Part shown: positions 18,958-29,355 of the stretch, piece after piece
Layout of the letters: each line of letters starts with the position of its first letter
Numbering within the stretch: position 1 is the stretch's first letter
NCBI GenBank assembly: GCA_017694875.1
Contig: JADIMG010000064.1
Span: 1 to 54,740 of the forward strand
Direction: 5' to 3'
Length of the DNA: 54,740 nucleotides
DNA from: Candidatus Gallipaludibacter merdavium
GTDB taxonomy: Bacteria; Bacteroidota; Bacteroidia; Bacteroidales; Paludibacteraceae
Translations under genes and position numbers: made by a program
The notes under the pieces: model-generated
What the model was told of the DNA's origin: nothing
Seen by the model: only the letters and a program-made list of their open reading frames with translations
Databases searched by the model: none

Positions 18958-20412
18958 TTATAAGTTTTTTAGGGTTGGTATGGTTATTATAAATTTTGTT
19001 CCTATTCCAAGCTCACTTTCAACACGGATAGTGCCTTTATGCTCTTCAATCATTTTTTTAACGTATGCAAGACCCATGCCAAAACCTTTCACATTATGTA
19101 AGTTTCCTGTAGAAACGCGATAAAATTTTTCGAAAATGCGTTTTTGGTCGGTCTTGCTTATACCTATGCCGTTATCTTCAATGCTAATCAACAACTTACC
19201 ATCCTTATCGTTTTCGGTTGTAAGGTTAAGCAAGAGGGGCTTGTCACAATATTTCAGTGCATTATCCATCAAATTATAGAGAATATTTGTAAAATGGACT
19301 TCGTCTACCATGGCAACATCTTGGGTAGCTTGTAGATGGGTGGTCACCTTACCTCCCTTGTTCGTGACTTTCAATGCAAATGTTTTGGCTACGTCGCTTA
19401 TCAAATCGTTGATGTGCATTTCCGTCAGCTTCAAGATGGATTTGTCGCGTTCAAACAATGCCATTTGCAGGACTTTTTCAACCTGTAGGCTTAGGCGTTT
19501 GGTTTCATCATTGATGACTTTTGATATATAATGCAACATGTTGGGAGTCTTTCCTATACTTTCATCTTCCAGCATCTGAGCTGCCAATGAGATGGAAGAT
19601 ATGGGAGTCTTGAACTCATGTGTCATATTGTTGATAAAGTCATTTTTCATGCGGTTTAGTCTGTTTTGCTTGAATATAATCACCAATGTGGTAATGAATA
19701 TAAACAATACAAAAAGCATCATCAAAGCCGAAGGCATAAATTGCCGCAATGATTTGCGGAGAAAGTTGGGACGGTCAGGAAAATAGACGTGTATGTAAGC
19801 CTGCGGCCGATTACTGCGTTCCTGTGGGAAAAACTCTTTGCAATAGACATACTTTTTTTCTTTGGGTGTCAATTTGCTCATGCCCGATGATTGATATACA
19901 ACATTATTGTTTTCTATGACCTCAAAAGCAAAGGGCAAATCTATTTCGTTGTGTTCAAGATTATTCTGCAGTACGGTCTCCAGTTCAACAAAGTCTACCC
20001 GTTCTGTGATGCTCTTGTCGCTTTCCCTTAACCAGCGGAATATGGCTTCTTCCAAAATGTTTTTGGAATGCGCAAAGCGTTGGGTGAAACGATAGTGCAG
20101 TTCGTTAATGGTTTGCTCAATACTTGACATTCCATGCTTTTGGGATAAGGAAATTTGTGGAGGTGTTGGCGTATCTTTTTCGTCATCTTTCAAGATGCTG
20201 TCTTGCATTTCTTGCGTGGAAGCCAGATAGACCAGGGCTTCTTTTTCATCAACATAGCGCATTGTTTGCATTATGCTGCGATATACGGATTCATTGAATT
20301 GGTTTATGCGTGATTGGGCAATGTCATTGAAATAGGCAATTTGTAAAGCCCCTAAACCCAAAAATGCAATCGTCATGCCAACAATCAACAGTACGAGCGT
20401 TCTTTTTTTCAT
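18958..20412 (-). CDS. rprX: Sensor histidine kinase RprX
   Basis: This 484-residue membrane kinase has one transmembrane helix at the N-terminus (about residues 5-27), a periplasmic sensor region to about residue 225, a second helix (about 227-247), an H-box with His265 (NMTHEFKTPISSIS), and an ATPase domain with IEDNGIGI and KGFGMGLAYV. The periplasmic domain has no recognisable ligand fold by eye. It is the first gene of the rprXY operon and is divergent from the porin gene. Confidence 0.93.
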   Translation of the reverse strand: MKKRTLVLLIVGMTIAFLGLGALQIAYFNDIAQSRINQFNESVYRSIMQTMRYVDEKEALVYLASTQEMQDSILKDDEKDTPTPPQISLSQKHGMSSIEQTINELHYRFTQRFAHSKNILEEAIFRWLRESDKSITERVDFVELETVLQNNLEHNEIDLPFAFEVIENNNVVYQSSGMSKLTPKEKKYVYCKEFFPQERSNRPQAYIHVYFPDRPNFLRKSLRQFMPSALMMLFVLFIFITTLVIIFKQNRLNRMKNDFINNMTHEFKTPISSISLAAQMLEDESIGKTPNMLHYISKVINDETKRLSLQVEKVLQMALFERDKSILKLTEMHINDLISDVAKTFALKVTNKGGKVTTHLQATQDVAMVDEVHFTNILYNLMDNALKYCDKPLLLNLTTENDKDGKLLISIEDNGIGISKTDQKRIFEKFYRVSTGNLHNVKGFGMGLAYVKKMIEEHKGTIRVESELGIGTKFIITIPTLKNL

Positions 20413-20606
20413 AATCTCCCATTACTTGTTTGTGGCTATTGTACAAAAAGTGTGCTAAAATATATTTATGGTCGTAAACATTTCGGTCGGGATTATAGTT
20501 TCCATTATTGCATTCCTTATATTCAGTGCTTTATATAAAATCTGGCCCTCCATGTGTGCGTTCTCCAAATAATTTGTACCTTTGCGCCATTATGCGTATG
20601 ATATCT

Positions 20607-22484
20607 ATGAAGAAATGGTTGCTAATGTTGTTGTTTTCTTTGGCCGTGGCGGAAAGTTTTGCCCAGCAGCCTAAGATAGAGAAACGCATTAAGACATGGC
20701 ATTTGACAGAGCCCCCTGTCCTGGCCGACTCGATTGCACCTGATACCAGCTATATCAATTATCCGATTTGTAGCCCCATTGACCGGATGTCGATTGCCAA
20801 TGCTTATAATGGTAACCTGATTTCACCAGTACAGTCGAAAATCTATTTTGACCGCTACAGAAAAACGGACTTTCTGTTTGCCGATGCCTATAATCCTTTT
20901 ATTTTGACGCCTCTGGATGTTACCTATTATAATACGACTGTACCCTATAGCAATATTACCTACAGAACGGGTGGAACTACCTATAGGGAAGAGGATTGGA
21001 TAAATTTTATCTTTACGGCTAATGCCAACAAAAAATTCAATGCGGGAATAACGCTCGACTATTTGGATGCGAGGGGTGAATATGACAACCAAGAGGCCAG
21101 ACGTTTTGCCGGAAGTCTGTTTGGTTCCTATAATGGTCGGAGTTATTCAGCTCATGCGGCTGTGATGCTCAATACGCTCAGTAATTTTGAAAATGGAGGT
21201 CTGGCTGACCCTGATGCGTTGAACTCGCCCGTGGAAACGGAAGACATGGCTGTCAATCTGGATGCGATGTCAGGCTATCGCTATATTGCCGGTTTCTATG
21301 ATCATAAATATAGTTTGGGCATTGAACGTGAGACCAAAATCAACGAAGATTCCATAGCCAAAGTGTTTGTGCCTGTAACTACTTTTGGTCATACTTTGCA
21401 GATTGACCAGGCTTGCAAACGCTATGTGGAGCAACAGCCGGATACGAATTTCTATGATTTTACATATGTTGACTCTATTCCAGTGAACGATACAGCCAAT
21501 GTGTTGAATATCCGCAACACGGTGTCTGTTACTTTTGAAGAGGAATTCAACAAATGGCTTAAGTTTGGCGCAACTGTCTATGCGGAAAATGAGGTGCAGC
21601 GTTTTGCTTATGCCTTGCCCGATGATACATTGACGGGGCATGAGTGGAAAAGCAATACGAAAGTAGGAGGTGTGCTCTCGAAAAACAGGGGCAAATATGT
21701 TCGTTACGCTTTTGGAGGTGATATCTATTTGCAGGGATATAAATTAGGGGAATTTAATGTGCATGGTAATCTTTTGGGTGAATTCCGTTTGGGCAAGGAC
21801 ACGATGGCCATTACGGCTTCCGCTTATGTGCGCAATGAAGAGCCCGACTATTTCCTGCAACATTACACTTCCAACCATTTCCGTTGGGACAATGATTTCA
21901 GAAAGACCTACAAAACCTACATTGGTGGAAGATTGCAATATCCGACACGTTTTATTCAGGCTGATTTGAAAGTGGGTGTGGAAAATGTAACCAATTATAT
22001 TTATTTTGGTAGCGATGGAATGCCTGTGCAGCATGACGGGAATATCCAGGTGATAGCGGCCGATATGAAACTGAACTTCAGAACACGGCATTTTGCATTG
22101 GAAAACAATGTAATATACCAATATACGTCAAGCGATGTGTTACCCTTGCCTATGGTGAGTCTCTATCACAATCTGTATTATTACGACAAGTATTTTAAGG
22201 TACTGAGCGTACAGTTTGGTGTTGATATGAGCTATCACACAGCTTACTACGCACCGCTTTATATGCCGGCAACAGGACAGTTCTGTGTGCAGAATGAAAC
22301 TAAAGTGGGCAACTATCCTTTGTTGAGTGCCTACCTGAACTTCCATCTCAAACAGGTGCGCTTCTTTGTTTCTTACTACAATTTCAGTTCGCTCTTCCTG
22401 TCCAAAACCTACTATTCCATGCCCGGATATCCGCTGAACCCTGCGATTTTCAAGATGGGTGTTTCCTGGAATTTCTATAATTAA
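20607..22484 (+). CDS. Putative outer-membrane porin (PF14121-like)
   Basis: This 626-residue protein has a signal peptide (MKKWLLMLLFSLAVAESFAQ) and many alternating aromatic beta strands, ending in a terminal strand NPAIFKMGVSWNFYN that suits outer-membrane insertion. It resembles the putative porin family of Bacteroidetes. Three in-frame ATGs occur at 20592, 20598 and 20607. The last is preferred because TACCTTTG at 20577-20584 would place the transcript start at about 20591. Divergent placement from rprX makes regulation by RprY possible but unproven. Confidence 0.82.
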   Translation: MKKWLLMLLFSLAVAESFAQQPKIEKRIKTWHLTEPPVLADSIAPDTSYINYPICSPIDRMSIANAYNGNLISPVQSKIYFDRYRKTDFLFADAYNPFILTPLDVTYYNTTVPYSNITYRTGGTTYREEDWINFIFTANANKKFNAGITLDYLDARGEYDNQEARRFAGSLFGSYNGRSYSAHAAVMLNTLSNFENGGLADPDALNSPVETEDMAVNLDAMSGYRYIAGFYDHKYSLGIERETKINEDSIAKVFVPVTTFGHTLQIDQACKRYVEQQPDTNFYDFTYVDSIPVNDTANVLNIRNTVSVTFEEEFNKWLKFGATVYAENEVQRFAYALPDDTLTGHEWKSNTKVGGVLSKNRGKYVRYAFGGDIYLQGYKLGEFNVHGNLLGEFRLGKDTMAITASAYVRNEEPDYFLQHYTSNHFRWDNDFRKTYKTYIGGRLQYPTRFIQADLKVGVENVTNYIYFGSDGMPVQHDGNIQVIAADMKLNFRTRHFALENNVIYQYTSSDVLPLPMVSLYHNLYYYDKYFKVLSVQFGVDMSYHTAYYAPLYMPATGQFCVQNETKVGNYPLLSAYLNFHLKQVRFFVSYYNFSSLFLSKTYYSMPGYPLNPAIFKMGVSWNFYN

Positions 22485-22497
22485 TTAGGTTGTCGGG

Positions 22498-23805
22498 TTA
22501 CCAGCATTTTTCAAGTACAGCCCCCTTAAAGTAGTGTGCCAATATCTGTTGGTAGTTATAACCCTTGTGTGCCATCATGGCGGCTCCAATTTGGCATAAA
22601 CCTACGCCATGGCCCCAACCTGCACCATGTAGAACAAAATCTCCAGCTGCATTCCTGTCTACAACAAATGCGGAGCTGTATAGATGACTTTCGGAAAGCC
22701 AACGCCTTATTTCCAGTTCCTTTCCCACCCGCATGGTCTTTTTTTCGCCCTCGATTTCCAGCTCCACAATTCGTCCGGAATAGCCTCGTCTGATGGGAGT
22801 AAGTGAAAGGATGCGTCCAAAGTCGATGCCCGATTTCTTTTGAATCAGTGCGGAAAGTTCGTCGATACTATACACCACTTTCCAACGGTAAAAATCGGCT
22901 GTCTCCTGGTCATAGATGTTCAAAATCTGGCGTAATACGGCTTTGTCCTCCGTATTGCAGAAACTGTCTGGGCGGCTCATAATCCACGCACGGGCTGTTG
23001 CTTCGTCCCGTAAATCCATTGCGGTGTTTTCTGCATCGTCTTTCACATGGGGCAAATAGTCGTGTGCTTCGTCGGCCCAGCAATTTTCAAATGCTTCCGT
23101 TACGCCACCGCAGGCTTTGGAAAAACGCGCATCGCATACTTTTCCGTTGTAGAGTAGCAATTCGCCACGGGTGGCATTCACAGCTTCTCTCACTCGGGTT
23201 TGTGTGGCACGTGTAATTCCCTGGTAACGTTGGCAGTGGTCATCGGCACATACGTCAAAACCGGTATGTGCATCACGTTCGTACCACACGATTCTTCTTC
23301 CGTCTTCTTGTATGATACCTTCCTGTGAGGGTTGTGTGCCTTGCCAAATGGGACGTATCAGCCAGCTGCGTGAAATGACGGCATGGGCTTTCAACAGCTC
23401 AAGTGATGCATTGGCGCTCATTTCCGACGAAATGACGCTTTCAATGTATTGTTCCGCATCAATACAGTTTACGGCCCTTATCACATCTTGTTCCAATTGC
23501 AGGCGCAGGCTGCCTCTAAACACTTGGTCTTCTTTTCGTTCCCAATGAAAATGTATGCCGATGGTGACATCGTGTAGGCAGAAGGAGGAGTCGTTCATAC
23601 TTGTAATCGGTGTGAAATCAAGCACATCGAACAATGCATTCTCCCATTGAAGTTTGCCTTGTAGAAAATTACAGCTGTATTCTCCTTGACAGTGCTTGCC
23701 GGTTTGTTTGCAGACAAAAAGGCCGTCAAGTCGAAAACGTATAATTGAATCAGCCATGATACCGACGTGTATCACAGGAACGGATTTCATCTTCATCTTA
23801 CTCAT
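22498..23805 (-). CDS. SpoIID/LytB-domain protein
   Basis: This 435-residue protein has the SpoIID core. The segment SSEMSANASLELLKAHAVISRSW corresponds to the catalytic-Glu region and KAQAVAAR-like helix, and the C-terminal part has GAGWGHGVGLCQIGAAMMAHKGYNYQQIL. SpoIID enzymes are lytic transglycosylases acting on denuded glycan strands in sporulators; this organism should not sporulate. No signal peptide is visible, so export is uncertain. It overlaps the DUF4922 gene by ATGA, indicating translational coupling. Function in this group is unknown. Confidence 0.85.
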   Translation of the reverse strand: MSKMKMKSVPVIHVGIMADSIIRFRLDGLFVCKQTGKHCQGEYSCNFLQGKLQWENALFDVLDFTPITSMNDSSFCLHDVTIGIHFHWERKEDQVFRGSLRLQLEQDVIRAVNCIDAEQYIESVISSEMSANASLELLKAHAVISRSWLIRPIWQGTQPSQEGIIQEDGRRIVWYERDAHTGFDVCADDHCQRYQGITRATQTRVREAVNATRGELLLYNGKVCDARFSKACGGVTEAFENCWADEAHDYLPHVKDDAENTAMDLRDEATARAWIMSRPDSFCNTEDKAVLRQILNIYDQETADFYRWKVVYSIDELSALIQKKSGIDFGRILSLTPIRRGYSGRIVELEIEGEKKTMRVGKELEIRRWLSESHLYSSAFVVDRNAAGDFVLHGAGWGHGVGLCQIGAAMMAHKGYNYQQILAHYFKGAVLEKCW

Positions 23806-24701
23806 ATTATTGCGCTGACTTGAGAGTAGATGGATATGATGTCTTCCCGATTGATACGGTTAAAATGTTCTTCAACCGGAACCACCATTATGCCGCCCAT
23901 TTCAACCGTGGCAGGACTTACCAGCAGTTGCTTTTCACCTTCAGCCTCATATTGCCAAGGTCGGAAAGCGCGACGCGGAAAGATGAACAAGAGCCATTTC
24001 CCTTCCACATAGCAGCAGCAGACATTCATCATGGGTTCATTGTCTTGCGGCTCCAAAATGGAGTAGAGCCATTCAAAAGCTGCGCATACAGCATCTCCTT
24101 TTTCTGATTCGATACATACCACACTGCGGAGATAGTTTTTCAGAGAGTAGATTTCGTATGCCCCCATTTTGGCAAGTCGTTTCCTGTCATAGCGCATGCG
24201 TGCATAATCGCCGGTGATAGGCAGAAAATCCAATGTACCCGCCTGGAAGTGCATGTGGTCGGGTGCAGAAGCTCCACAATGCGGTCCATTGTAAAAGACC
24301 AGCATATCAGGGAGTGCACGGGCTAAATCCACCATATCGCCGATATATGGCAATAAAGCTTGGTCACGGTGGGTGACATGGGCTATGGTGTAGTGTTCCG
24401 GAAAGATGGGATATGGATTGACCAAAAGTTCATAACTTCTCCATAATACCCTTTCCTGTGCGGACGGACGGTTGGCTTTGCATAGAAAGCAGGGGCGTGA
24501 GGCAATGGCGTCACGGTTTATTTTCGCTCCGGTCGATACCATACGTGCCGGATTGAACTGAACTTTTACATTGAATCTGTCAAAAGCAAATTCCCTTACT
24601 TTTACATTGCAGAGAGCGCTGTAATTGGTACGTGCCAGCTCCCAATCCTGCAATTGTGAGCGAAACAATTCATGTGCTTCTGATTTTAAACAGTCATCCA
24701 T
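23802..24701 (-). CDS. DUF4922 protein, HIT/GalT-like nucleotidyltransferase
   Basis: This 299-residue protein has features of the HIT-superfamily GDP-sugar phosphorylases and GalT relatives: CFLCKANRP near residue 75, NPYPIFPEHYTIAHV, and GASAPDHMHFQAG where HMHFQ resembles the HxHxQ active site. It may handle a nucleotide sugar. It sits between the GT2 gene (4 bases upstream) and the SpoIID gene (overlapping). The substrate is not known. Confidence 0.8.
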   Translation of the reverse strand: MDDCLKSEAHELFRSQLQDWELARTNYSALCNVKVREFAFDRFNVKVQFNPARMVSTGAKINRDAIASRPCFLCKANRPSAQERVLWRSYELLVNPYPIFPEHYTIAHVTHRDQALLPYIGDMVDLARALPDMLVFYNGPHCGASAPDHMHFQAGTLDFLPITGDYARMRYDRKRLAKMGAYEIYSLKNYLRSVVCIESEKGDAVCAAFEWLYSILEPQDNEPMMNVCCCYVEGKWLLFIFPRRAFRPWQYEAEGEKQLLVSPATVEMGGIMVVPVEEHFNRINREDIISIYSQVSAII

Positions 24702-24705
24702 AATT

Positions 24706-26154
24706 TTATTTGTTTAGACTGATACGTGCATTCAGCTCCATAGTTCTGATGCGGTCTTTATATAAATTGTTGGCATTGGTACGTTCAATCGACAGAGCCG
24801 CATCGGAGTTGCCTTCCCAGCGGCGGCACATATATACGGAATGCATCACTCTACCGATGCGGTATTCCCGGCTGATACGCAGTCCGATGGCATAATCTTC
24901 GCCATAGCTGGTATTAGGCAAACGCAGAGTGCGCAACAATGGTGTGTAAAAGGCACGGGGAGCGCCCAGTCCATTGATGCGTAGGGCATTGTTACGGCCG
25001 TTGTCGGCAGTCCATTCCTTATGGTCGATTAGTCCGGGAGGCAGTGGACGCAGTTCAAAATCAGTCATGCTGTACGAACCAATTACCATGGCACACTGTT
25101 CCGTATAGAAGCAGGACACCATAGTGGAAAGTGTGTGCGCATCGGCATAGAGGTCGTCACTGTCAAGTTGTATGGCAAATTTACCGCACAACGGGTGGCT
25201 TACTCCTTCGTTCCAACAACCGCCTATACCCAAATCCTTGCGGGTAGGAATGACGTGGACCACACGGTTGTCACGGGCGCAGAATGACTCAATCACATCA
25301 CTGGTTCCGTCGGTGGAATAGTTGTCCACCACAATGACATTGAAAGGGAAGGATGCTTCCTGGCTCAATACGGAAGTAATGGCATCGCCAATGGTGCGGA
25401 CACGGTTCTTGATGGGAATAATCACCGATGCTTCATAGGCAAACTGGTGTTCTTCCAGATCTATATTCTTGAATTGAGGTGACAGATAGGCGCCGACTCG
25501 TTTCAGGTGTAAGGTGCAGATAGCTTCCATTTCCAGTTGCACACTTCTGTTTTTCGGATTCACATAGTCAAACTGGCGTTCACCGCTCAATCGGCGGTCA
25601 GCCACACTACAACTATAGAGCAGCTCGTTCAAATGGAAAAAATTGCCTCTTTCCGACAAACGTAAACGCACATCATACCATCCGCCAAAAAGGTAGTCTT
25701 CCTGCAACTCTGCACAAATCCGACGCAAGGCAGAGGTTCGGATGAGCACCAAACCGCCAAAATCGAAATCATCTCTCAGGCTGCCCGCTTGATAGTCAAT
25801 TACAGGGTGGGCACGTCGGTTGTCACCGTCCACATCGTAATAGTCGGAGTAGACCATTATACTACCCATATCTTCCGCAGCCTGCAACATGCGTTCCAGT
25901 CCATATTGTCCCAGTTCCATGTCACGCAGGCACAACCCAAACAATACATAACTGCTGTTGGCACACTCAGCCATCTTGCGCATGACTTTGGTACATGACA
26001 AACTTTCCATGACCATGGCGTCAACACCTTCCACATGCATTTCATGGTCAACCAGTATATGTACATTCTTTACATATCGGTTTTTCTGCAATTCGCTCAC
26101 CAAAGCTTCATTGCAATTCTCTGAATAGGGTATAAAACAATCGATTGAACGCAT
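24706..26154 (-). CDS. Family 2 glycosyltransferase with a long N-terminal region
   Basis: This 482-residue protein has a GT2 domain in its second half: [29 protein letters not shown] and the metal-binding LDSDDLYAD. The first 240 residues look like a second, degenerate GT-A-like domain ([28 protein letters not shown]). No membrane helix is seen. The start at 26154 follows the promoter below; the longer frame would begin inside it. First gene of the GT2-DUF4922-SpoIID operon. Confidence 0.83.
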   Translation of the reverse strand: MRSIDCFIPYSENCNEALVSELQKNRYVKNVHILVDHEMHVEGVDAMVMESLSCTKVMRKMAECANSSYVLFGLCLRDMELGQYGLERMLQAAEDMGSIMVYSDYYDVDGDNRRAHPVIDYQAGSLRDDFDFGGLVLIRTSALRRICAELQEDYLFGGWYDVRLRLSERGNFFHLNELLYSCSVADRRLSGERQFDYVNPKNRSVQLEMEAICTLHLKRVGAYLSPQFKNIDLEEHQFAYEASVIIPIKNRVRTIGDAITSVLSQEASFPFNVIVVDNYSTDGTSDVIESFCARDNRVVHVIPTRKDLGIGGCWNEGVSHPLCGKFAIQLDSDDLYADAHTLSTMVSCFYTEQCAMVIGSYSMTDFELRPLPPGLIDHKEWTADNGRNNALRINGLGAPRAFYTPLLRTLRLPNTSYGEDYAIGLRISREYRIGRVMHSVYMCRRWEGNSDAALSIERTNANNLYKDRIRTMELNARISLNK

Positions 26155-26212
26155 AAATATTTCTATTAGTCTACTATAATCAGATTTGTCCGGATTTCCG
26201 GTCTTGTTACTG

Positions 26213-26245
26213 CAAAGATACGATTTGCATGTGTATTTCCACAAA
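26213..26245 (-). promoter_or_regulatory. Promoter of the GT2-DUF4922-SpoIID operon
   Basis: On the minus strand TTTG (26242-26245), 21 bases and TATCTTTG (26213-26220) precede the start at 26154 by about 58 bases. Confidence 0.7.
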
Positions 26246-26432
26246 TATTAGCATGCTATTTCTGTCATAATTTCTTTACGGAGGTATGGCATGAAAGTGC
26301 TTGGATATGCAGACGTTGGAATAATGATATTTTGATGTCTGTGTATAGTGATATATCAAAGTATAATTATATCTTTGCAGAAGTTGCATTGACGCAATGC
26401 CTTAAAACATTTCACTTATAAATACATTGTAT

Positions 26433-27728
26433 ATGGAAAAACACCTCGCTAAAGATTTGATTGAATTCATTTACCAAAGTCCTACGAATTTTCATGTCGT
26501 TTCCAATGTCAAACAGGAATTGATGGCTCACGGTTTTGAAGAGTTGTCTGCCGGTGAAGCTTGGAATCTGGAAAAAGGCAAAAAATATTTTGTAACGAAA
26601 AATGGTTCTTCCCTGTTTGCTTTTGTTGTTGGTACGGGTGGTTGTGCAGAAGGAATAAAATTTGTCTGTGCCCACAGTGATTCGCCTACCTTCCGTATCA
26701 AACCGAATGCTGAGATGGCAGTGGCCGGCAAATATCTGAAATTGAATACAGAGGTCTATGGCGGACCAATCCTCTACACTTGGTTTGACCGACCTCTTTC
26801 TTTGGCTGGACGTGTGGTTTTGAAAGGGACTAATCCCTTGCAGCCTGTAACCCGTTTGGTAAACATCGACCGTCCTATGTTGGTCATTCCTCATCTTGCT
26901 ATTCATTTCAATAGGACCGTCAACGAACAAGGTAACCCATTGAGCCGCCAGAAAGATATGTTGCCTGTTGTGGCTACCATTAACGAAACCTTTGAAAAGG
27001 ATAATTTTTTGGTGAATCTGTTGGCTAAAGAGCTGGATGTAAAACCTGAAGAAATTCTTGATTTTGACCTTACCCTGTATGATGTGGAAAAGGGATGTCT
27101 GCTTGGTGCTAATGATGAGTTTATTTCCTGTGGCAAATTGGACGATTTGGCTATGGCCTATGCAGGCTTGAGGGCATTGCTCGATGCGCAACCTTGTGCC
27201 CAGACCCAAATATTGGCTATATTTGACAATGAGGAAGTGGGGAGCACCACCAAGCAAGGAGCGGCTTCACCGGTTTTGCGTACTATCGCAGAGCGGATTG
27301 TATTTGCTTTGGGAGGTTCGTTGGAAGACCTATGCCGAACCATTCACAATAGTTTCATGATTTCTGCTGATATGGCGCATGCACTTCATCCAAATTATGT
27401 TGAAAAGCAAGACCCGACCAATCATCCTGTCATGAATGGTGGGCCGGTAATAAAATACAATGCCAATCAGAAGTATATTACGGATGCAGATTCAGCTGCT
27501 GTATTTATGTCGGTTTGCGAGACTGCAGGTGTTCCTTATCAGAAATTTGTCAATCATTCCGATATGGCTGGTGGTTCAACGCTTGGCAATGTGTTCCTTT
27601 CACAAATGGAAGTGCGGGGTGTTGATATAGGCAATCCTATGTGGGGCATGCACTCAGTGCGTGAAACGGCAGGAGTGGCCGACTTGACTTATGTGGTTAA
27701 AGCCTTCACCACATTCTTTAATTTGTAA
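26433..27728 (+). CDS. apeB: M18-family aminopeptidase
   Basis: This 431-residue metalloaminopeptidase removes N-terminal residues, preferably acidic or hydrophobic ones. The two-zinc site is visible in CAHSDSPTFRIKP (His), GKLDDLAMA (Asp), DNEEVGSTTKQGA (Glu-Glu) and the C-terminal MWGMHSVRETAG (His). No signal peptide, so cytoplasmic. ATG at 26433 is chosen over an upstream TTG. A TATCTTTG box at 26370-26377 is the likely -7 element. A terminator follows. Confidence 0.92.
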   Translation: MEKHLAKDLIEFIYQSPTNFHVVSNVKQELMAHGFEELSAGEAWNLEKGKKYFVTKNGSSLFAFVVGTGGCAEGIKFVCAHSDSPTFRIKPNAEMAVAGKYLKLNTEVYGGPILYTWFDRPLSLAGRVVLKGTNPLQPVTRLVNIDRPMLVIPHLAIHFNRTVNEQGNPLSRQKDMLPVVATINETFEKDNFLVNLLAKELDVKPEEILDFDLTLYDVEKGCLLGANDEFISCGKLDDLAMAYAGLRALLDAQPCAQTQILAIFDNEEVGSTTKQGAASPVLRTIAERIVFALGGSLEDLCRTIHNSFMISADMAHALHPNYVEKQDPTNHPVMNGGPVIKYNANQKYITDADSAAVFMSVCETAGVPYQKFVNHSDMAGGSTLGNVFLSQMEVRGVDIGNPMWGMHSVRETAGVADLTYVVKAFTTFFNL

Positions 27729-27766
27729 ATCGTTCGATAGGTATTGAGCCTATCGCTTAATATTTT

Positions 27767-27807
27767 CAAAGTGTCGCTTTTATTGTGAATGCGGCACTTT
27801 GTTTTTT
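27767..27807 (+). terminator. Rho-independent terminator after the M18 gene
   Basis: An 11-bp stem (CAAAGTGTCGC with GCGGCACTTTG, one wobble) plus six T residues. A smaller stem, CGATAGG/CCTATCG, lies just before it at 27735-27755. Confidence 0.85.
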
Positions 27808-27872
27808 GCATCTGCTTTGTCTGTGGCGTGAATCGTTTGCCATAATGGACAATATTTGTGTTTCTTGGATAT

Positions 27873-29138
27873 TCATAGTGCCTTTTTCAGAGTGATAACG
27901 GTAATTTCGGGTGGCATGCCAACGCGAATGGGCATTCCTATGAAACCAACGCCACGGTTCACATACAAATATTGTTTGCCCTGTTCATATAATCCGTCCC
28001 ATTCATCATATACCCATGAGGCAGGAGAAATGTGCAGTTTGCCGCAGTCAATGCCTAACTGGGCGGCATGAGTATGGCCCGATAGCGTCAAGGCAATATT
28101 TGTCTGCCCGGTTACTTCTGCTTTCCAGTGGGAAACATCGTGTGAAAGTAAGATACAGAACGTACTGTCAGAAACGCCTTGTAAAGTTTGGCTTAAATTG
28201 CCATATTGCGGAAAAGGTGGTTTGCCCCAATTCTCCACACCGGCTATACAGATGCTGTCGTTATCGTGTCGTATGTATTCATGTTCATTGAGCAATAAAC
28301 GGAATCCGCTGTCGCGAATAAGCTGTTTGTTTTTGTTCAGATTCTGTTCGCGCGCATCTGTGCTTTCCCATTCTGTATAGTCACCATAATCATGGTTGCC
28401 CAAGATGGCGAATTTTCCATATCGTGCATGGAGTTGTTGGAATATTTCCACATAAGGTATCAGCTCTTCATGAAAATTGTTCACCATGTCGCCCGTAAAG
28501 CAGATGATGTCAGGCTGTTGTTCATTTATCATTTGCACCATGCGTTCCATAACCTTGTGGTCGGCTCCCCAATTGCCTACATGTGCGTCTGAAAACTGGA
28601 TAACCCGCATGCCGTTGAAGGCAGTTGGCAAATCAGAGAAAGTCAATTCCACTTCTTTAATGGTAAGGTCTTTTCGTGTGTGAAACATCCCCCATAAAAG
28701 TACGATGAATAGTCCTATGCCAATAATGCCGCCCGCTTTGCTCAGGGCAAGTGTCTTTTTCTTGGTTATCACTTGCACCAGACTGTTCAACAGACTGAAA
28801 AAAGTAAATATGAGTTTGGGCACATAAATGAGTGCATACACCCCAAATAGCCAAAACACTTTCAGTGAAAATGCAGGGTTGTGAATGTCTTCACCGTTTG
28901 TACGCAATAGGATGAAGCTTAGTAAGAAAAGGAGGGTAGGTAGCCAATAGATGGCATGTAGTGCAAAACTTTTATGTAGCTTATGCAGCCTATAAGAAAT
29001 CCATATATCAGGTAAAATAGTGGCAGCCAGCAACAATAGCAGAGCCTGTAAATGCATTGACATAGGTAAAACATAAAGGGTTATTAAAATAAATGCAATG
29101 AATCCGTTTTTGCACCTCCTTGCATTCTGCGGTTTCAT
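27873..29138 (-). CDS. Membrane-anchored metallophosphoesterase
   Basis: This 421-residue protein has about four N-terminal transmembrane helices (to about residue 165) and a C-terminal calcineurin-like phosphoesterase domain with FSDAHVGNWG, CFTGDMVNN, ILGNHDYG, LSHDVSHW and LSGHTHAAQ, the full set of metal ligands. It resembles YaeI-type phosphodiesterases of unclear substrate. The ATG at 29138 is preferred; the frame upstream contains a -7-like box (TATCTTTA) ending 7 bases before it. An internal ATG (MSMHLQ, codon 26) is also possible. Confidence 0.86.
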   Translation of the reverse strand: MKPQNARRCKNGFIAFILITLYVLPMSMHLQALLLLLAATILPDIWISYRLHKLHKSFALHAIYWLPTLLFLLSFILLRTNGEDIHNPAFSLKVFWLFGVYALIYVPKLIFTFFSLLNSLVQVITKKKTLALSKAGGIIGIGLFIVLLWGMFHTRKDLTIKEVELTFSDLPTAFNGMRVIQFSDAHVGNWGADHKVMERMVQMINEQQPDIICFTGDMVNNFHEELIPYVEIFQQLHARYGKFAILGNHDYGDYTEWESTDAREQNLNKNKQLIRDSGFRLLLNEHEYIRHDNDSICIAGVENWGKPPFPQYGNLSQTLQGVSDSTFCILLSHDVSHWKAEVTGQTNIALTLSGHTHAAQLGIDCGKLHISPASWVYDEWDGLYEQGKQYLYVNRGVGFIGMPIRVGMPPEITVITLKKAL

Positions 29139-29355
29139 GCTGTAAAGATACAATAATTCCTGTAGAATACAATTATATATGATACGCGCAGATGAACGAA
29201 ATGAGCTTTTGTAATTCCATGTGTAAATAAAAACATAATAAAGCAAACAAATTGTTTGTATATATCGCTTTTTTTTATGATTTTTGCATGTGGGCTGAGG
29301 ATGACGCTGTGCAAACTCATTTTGCAATGTACGTAATTAACCTATTTAATACAAT

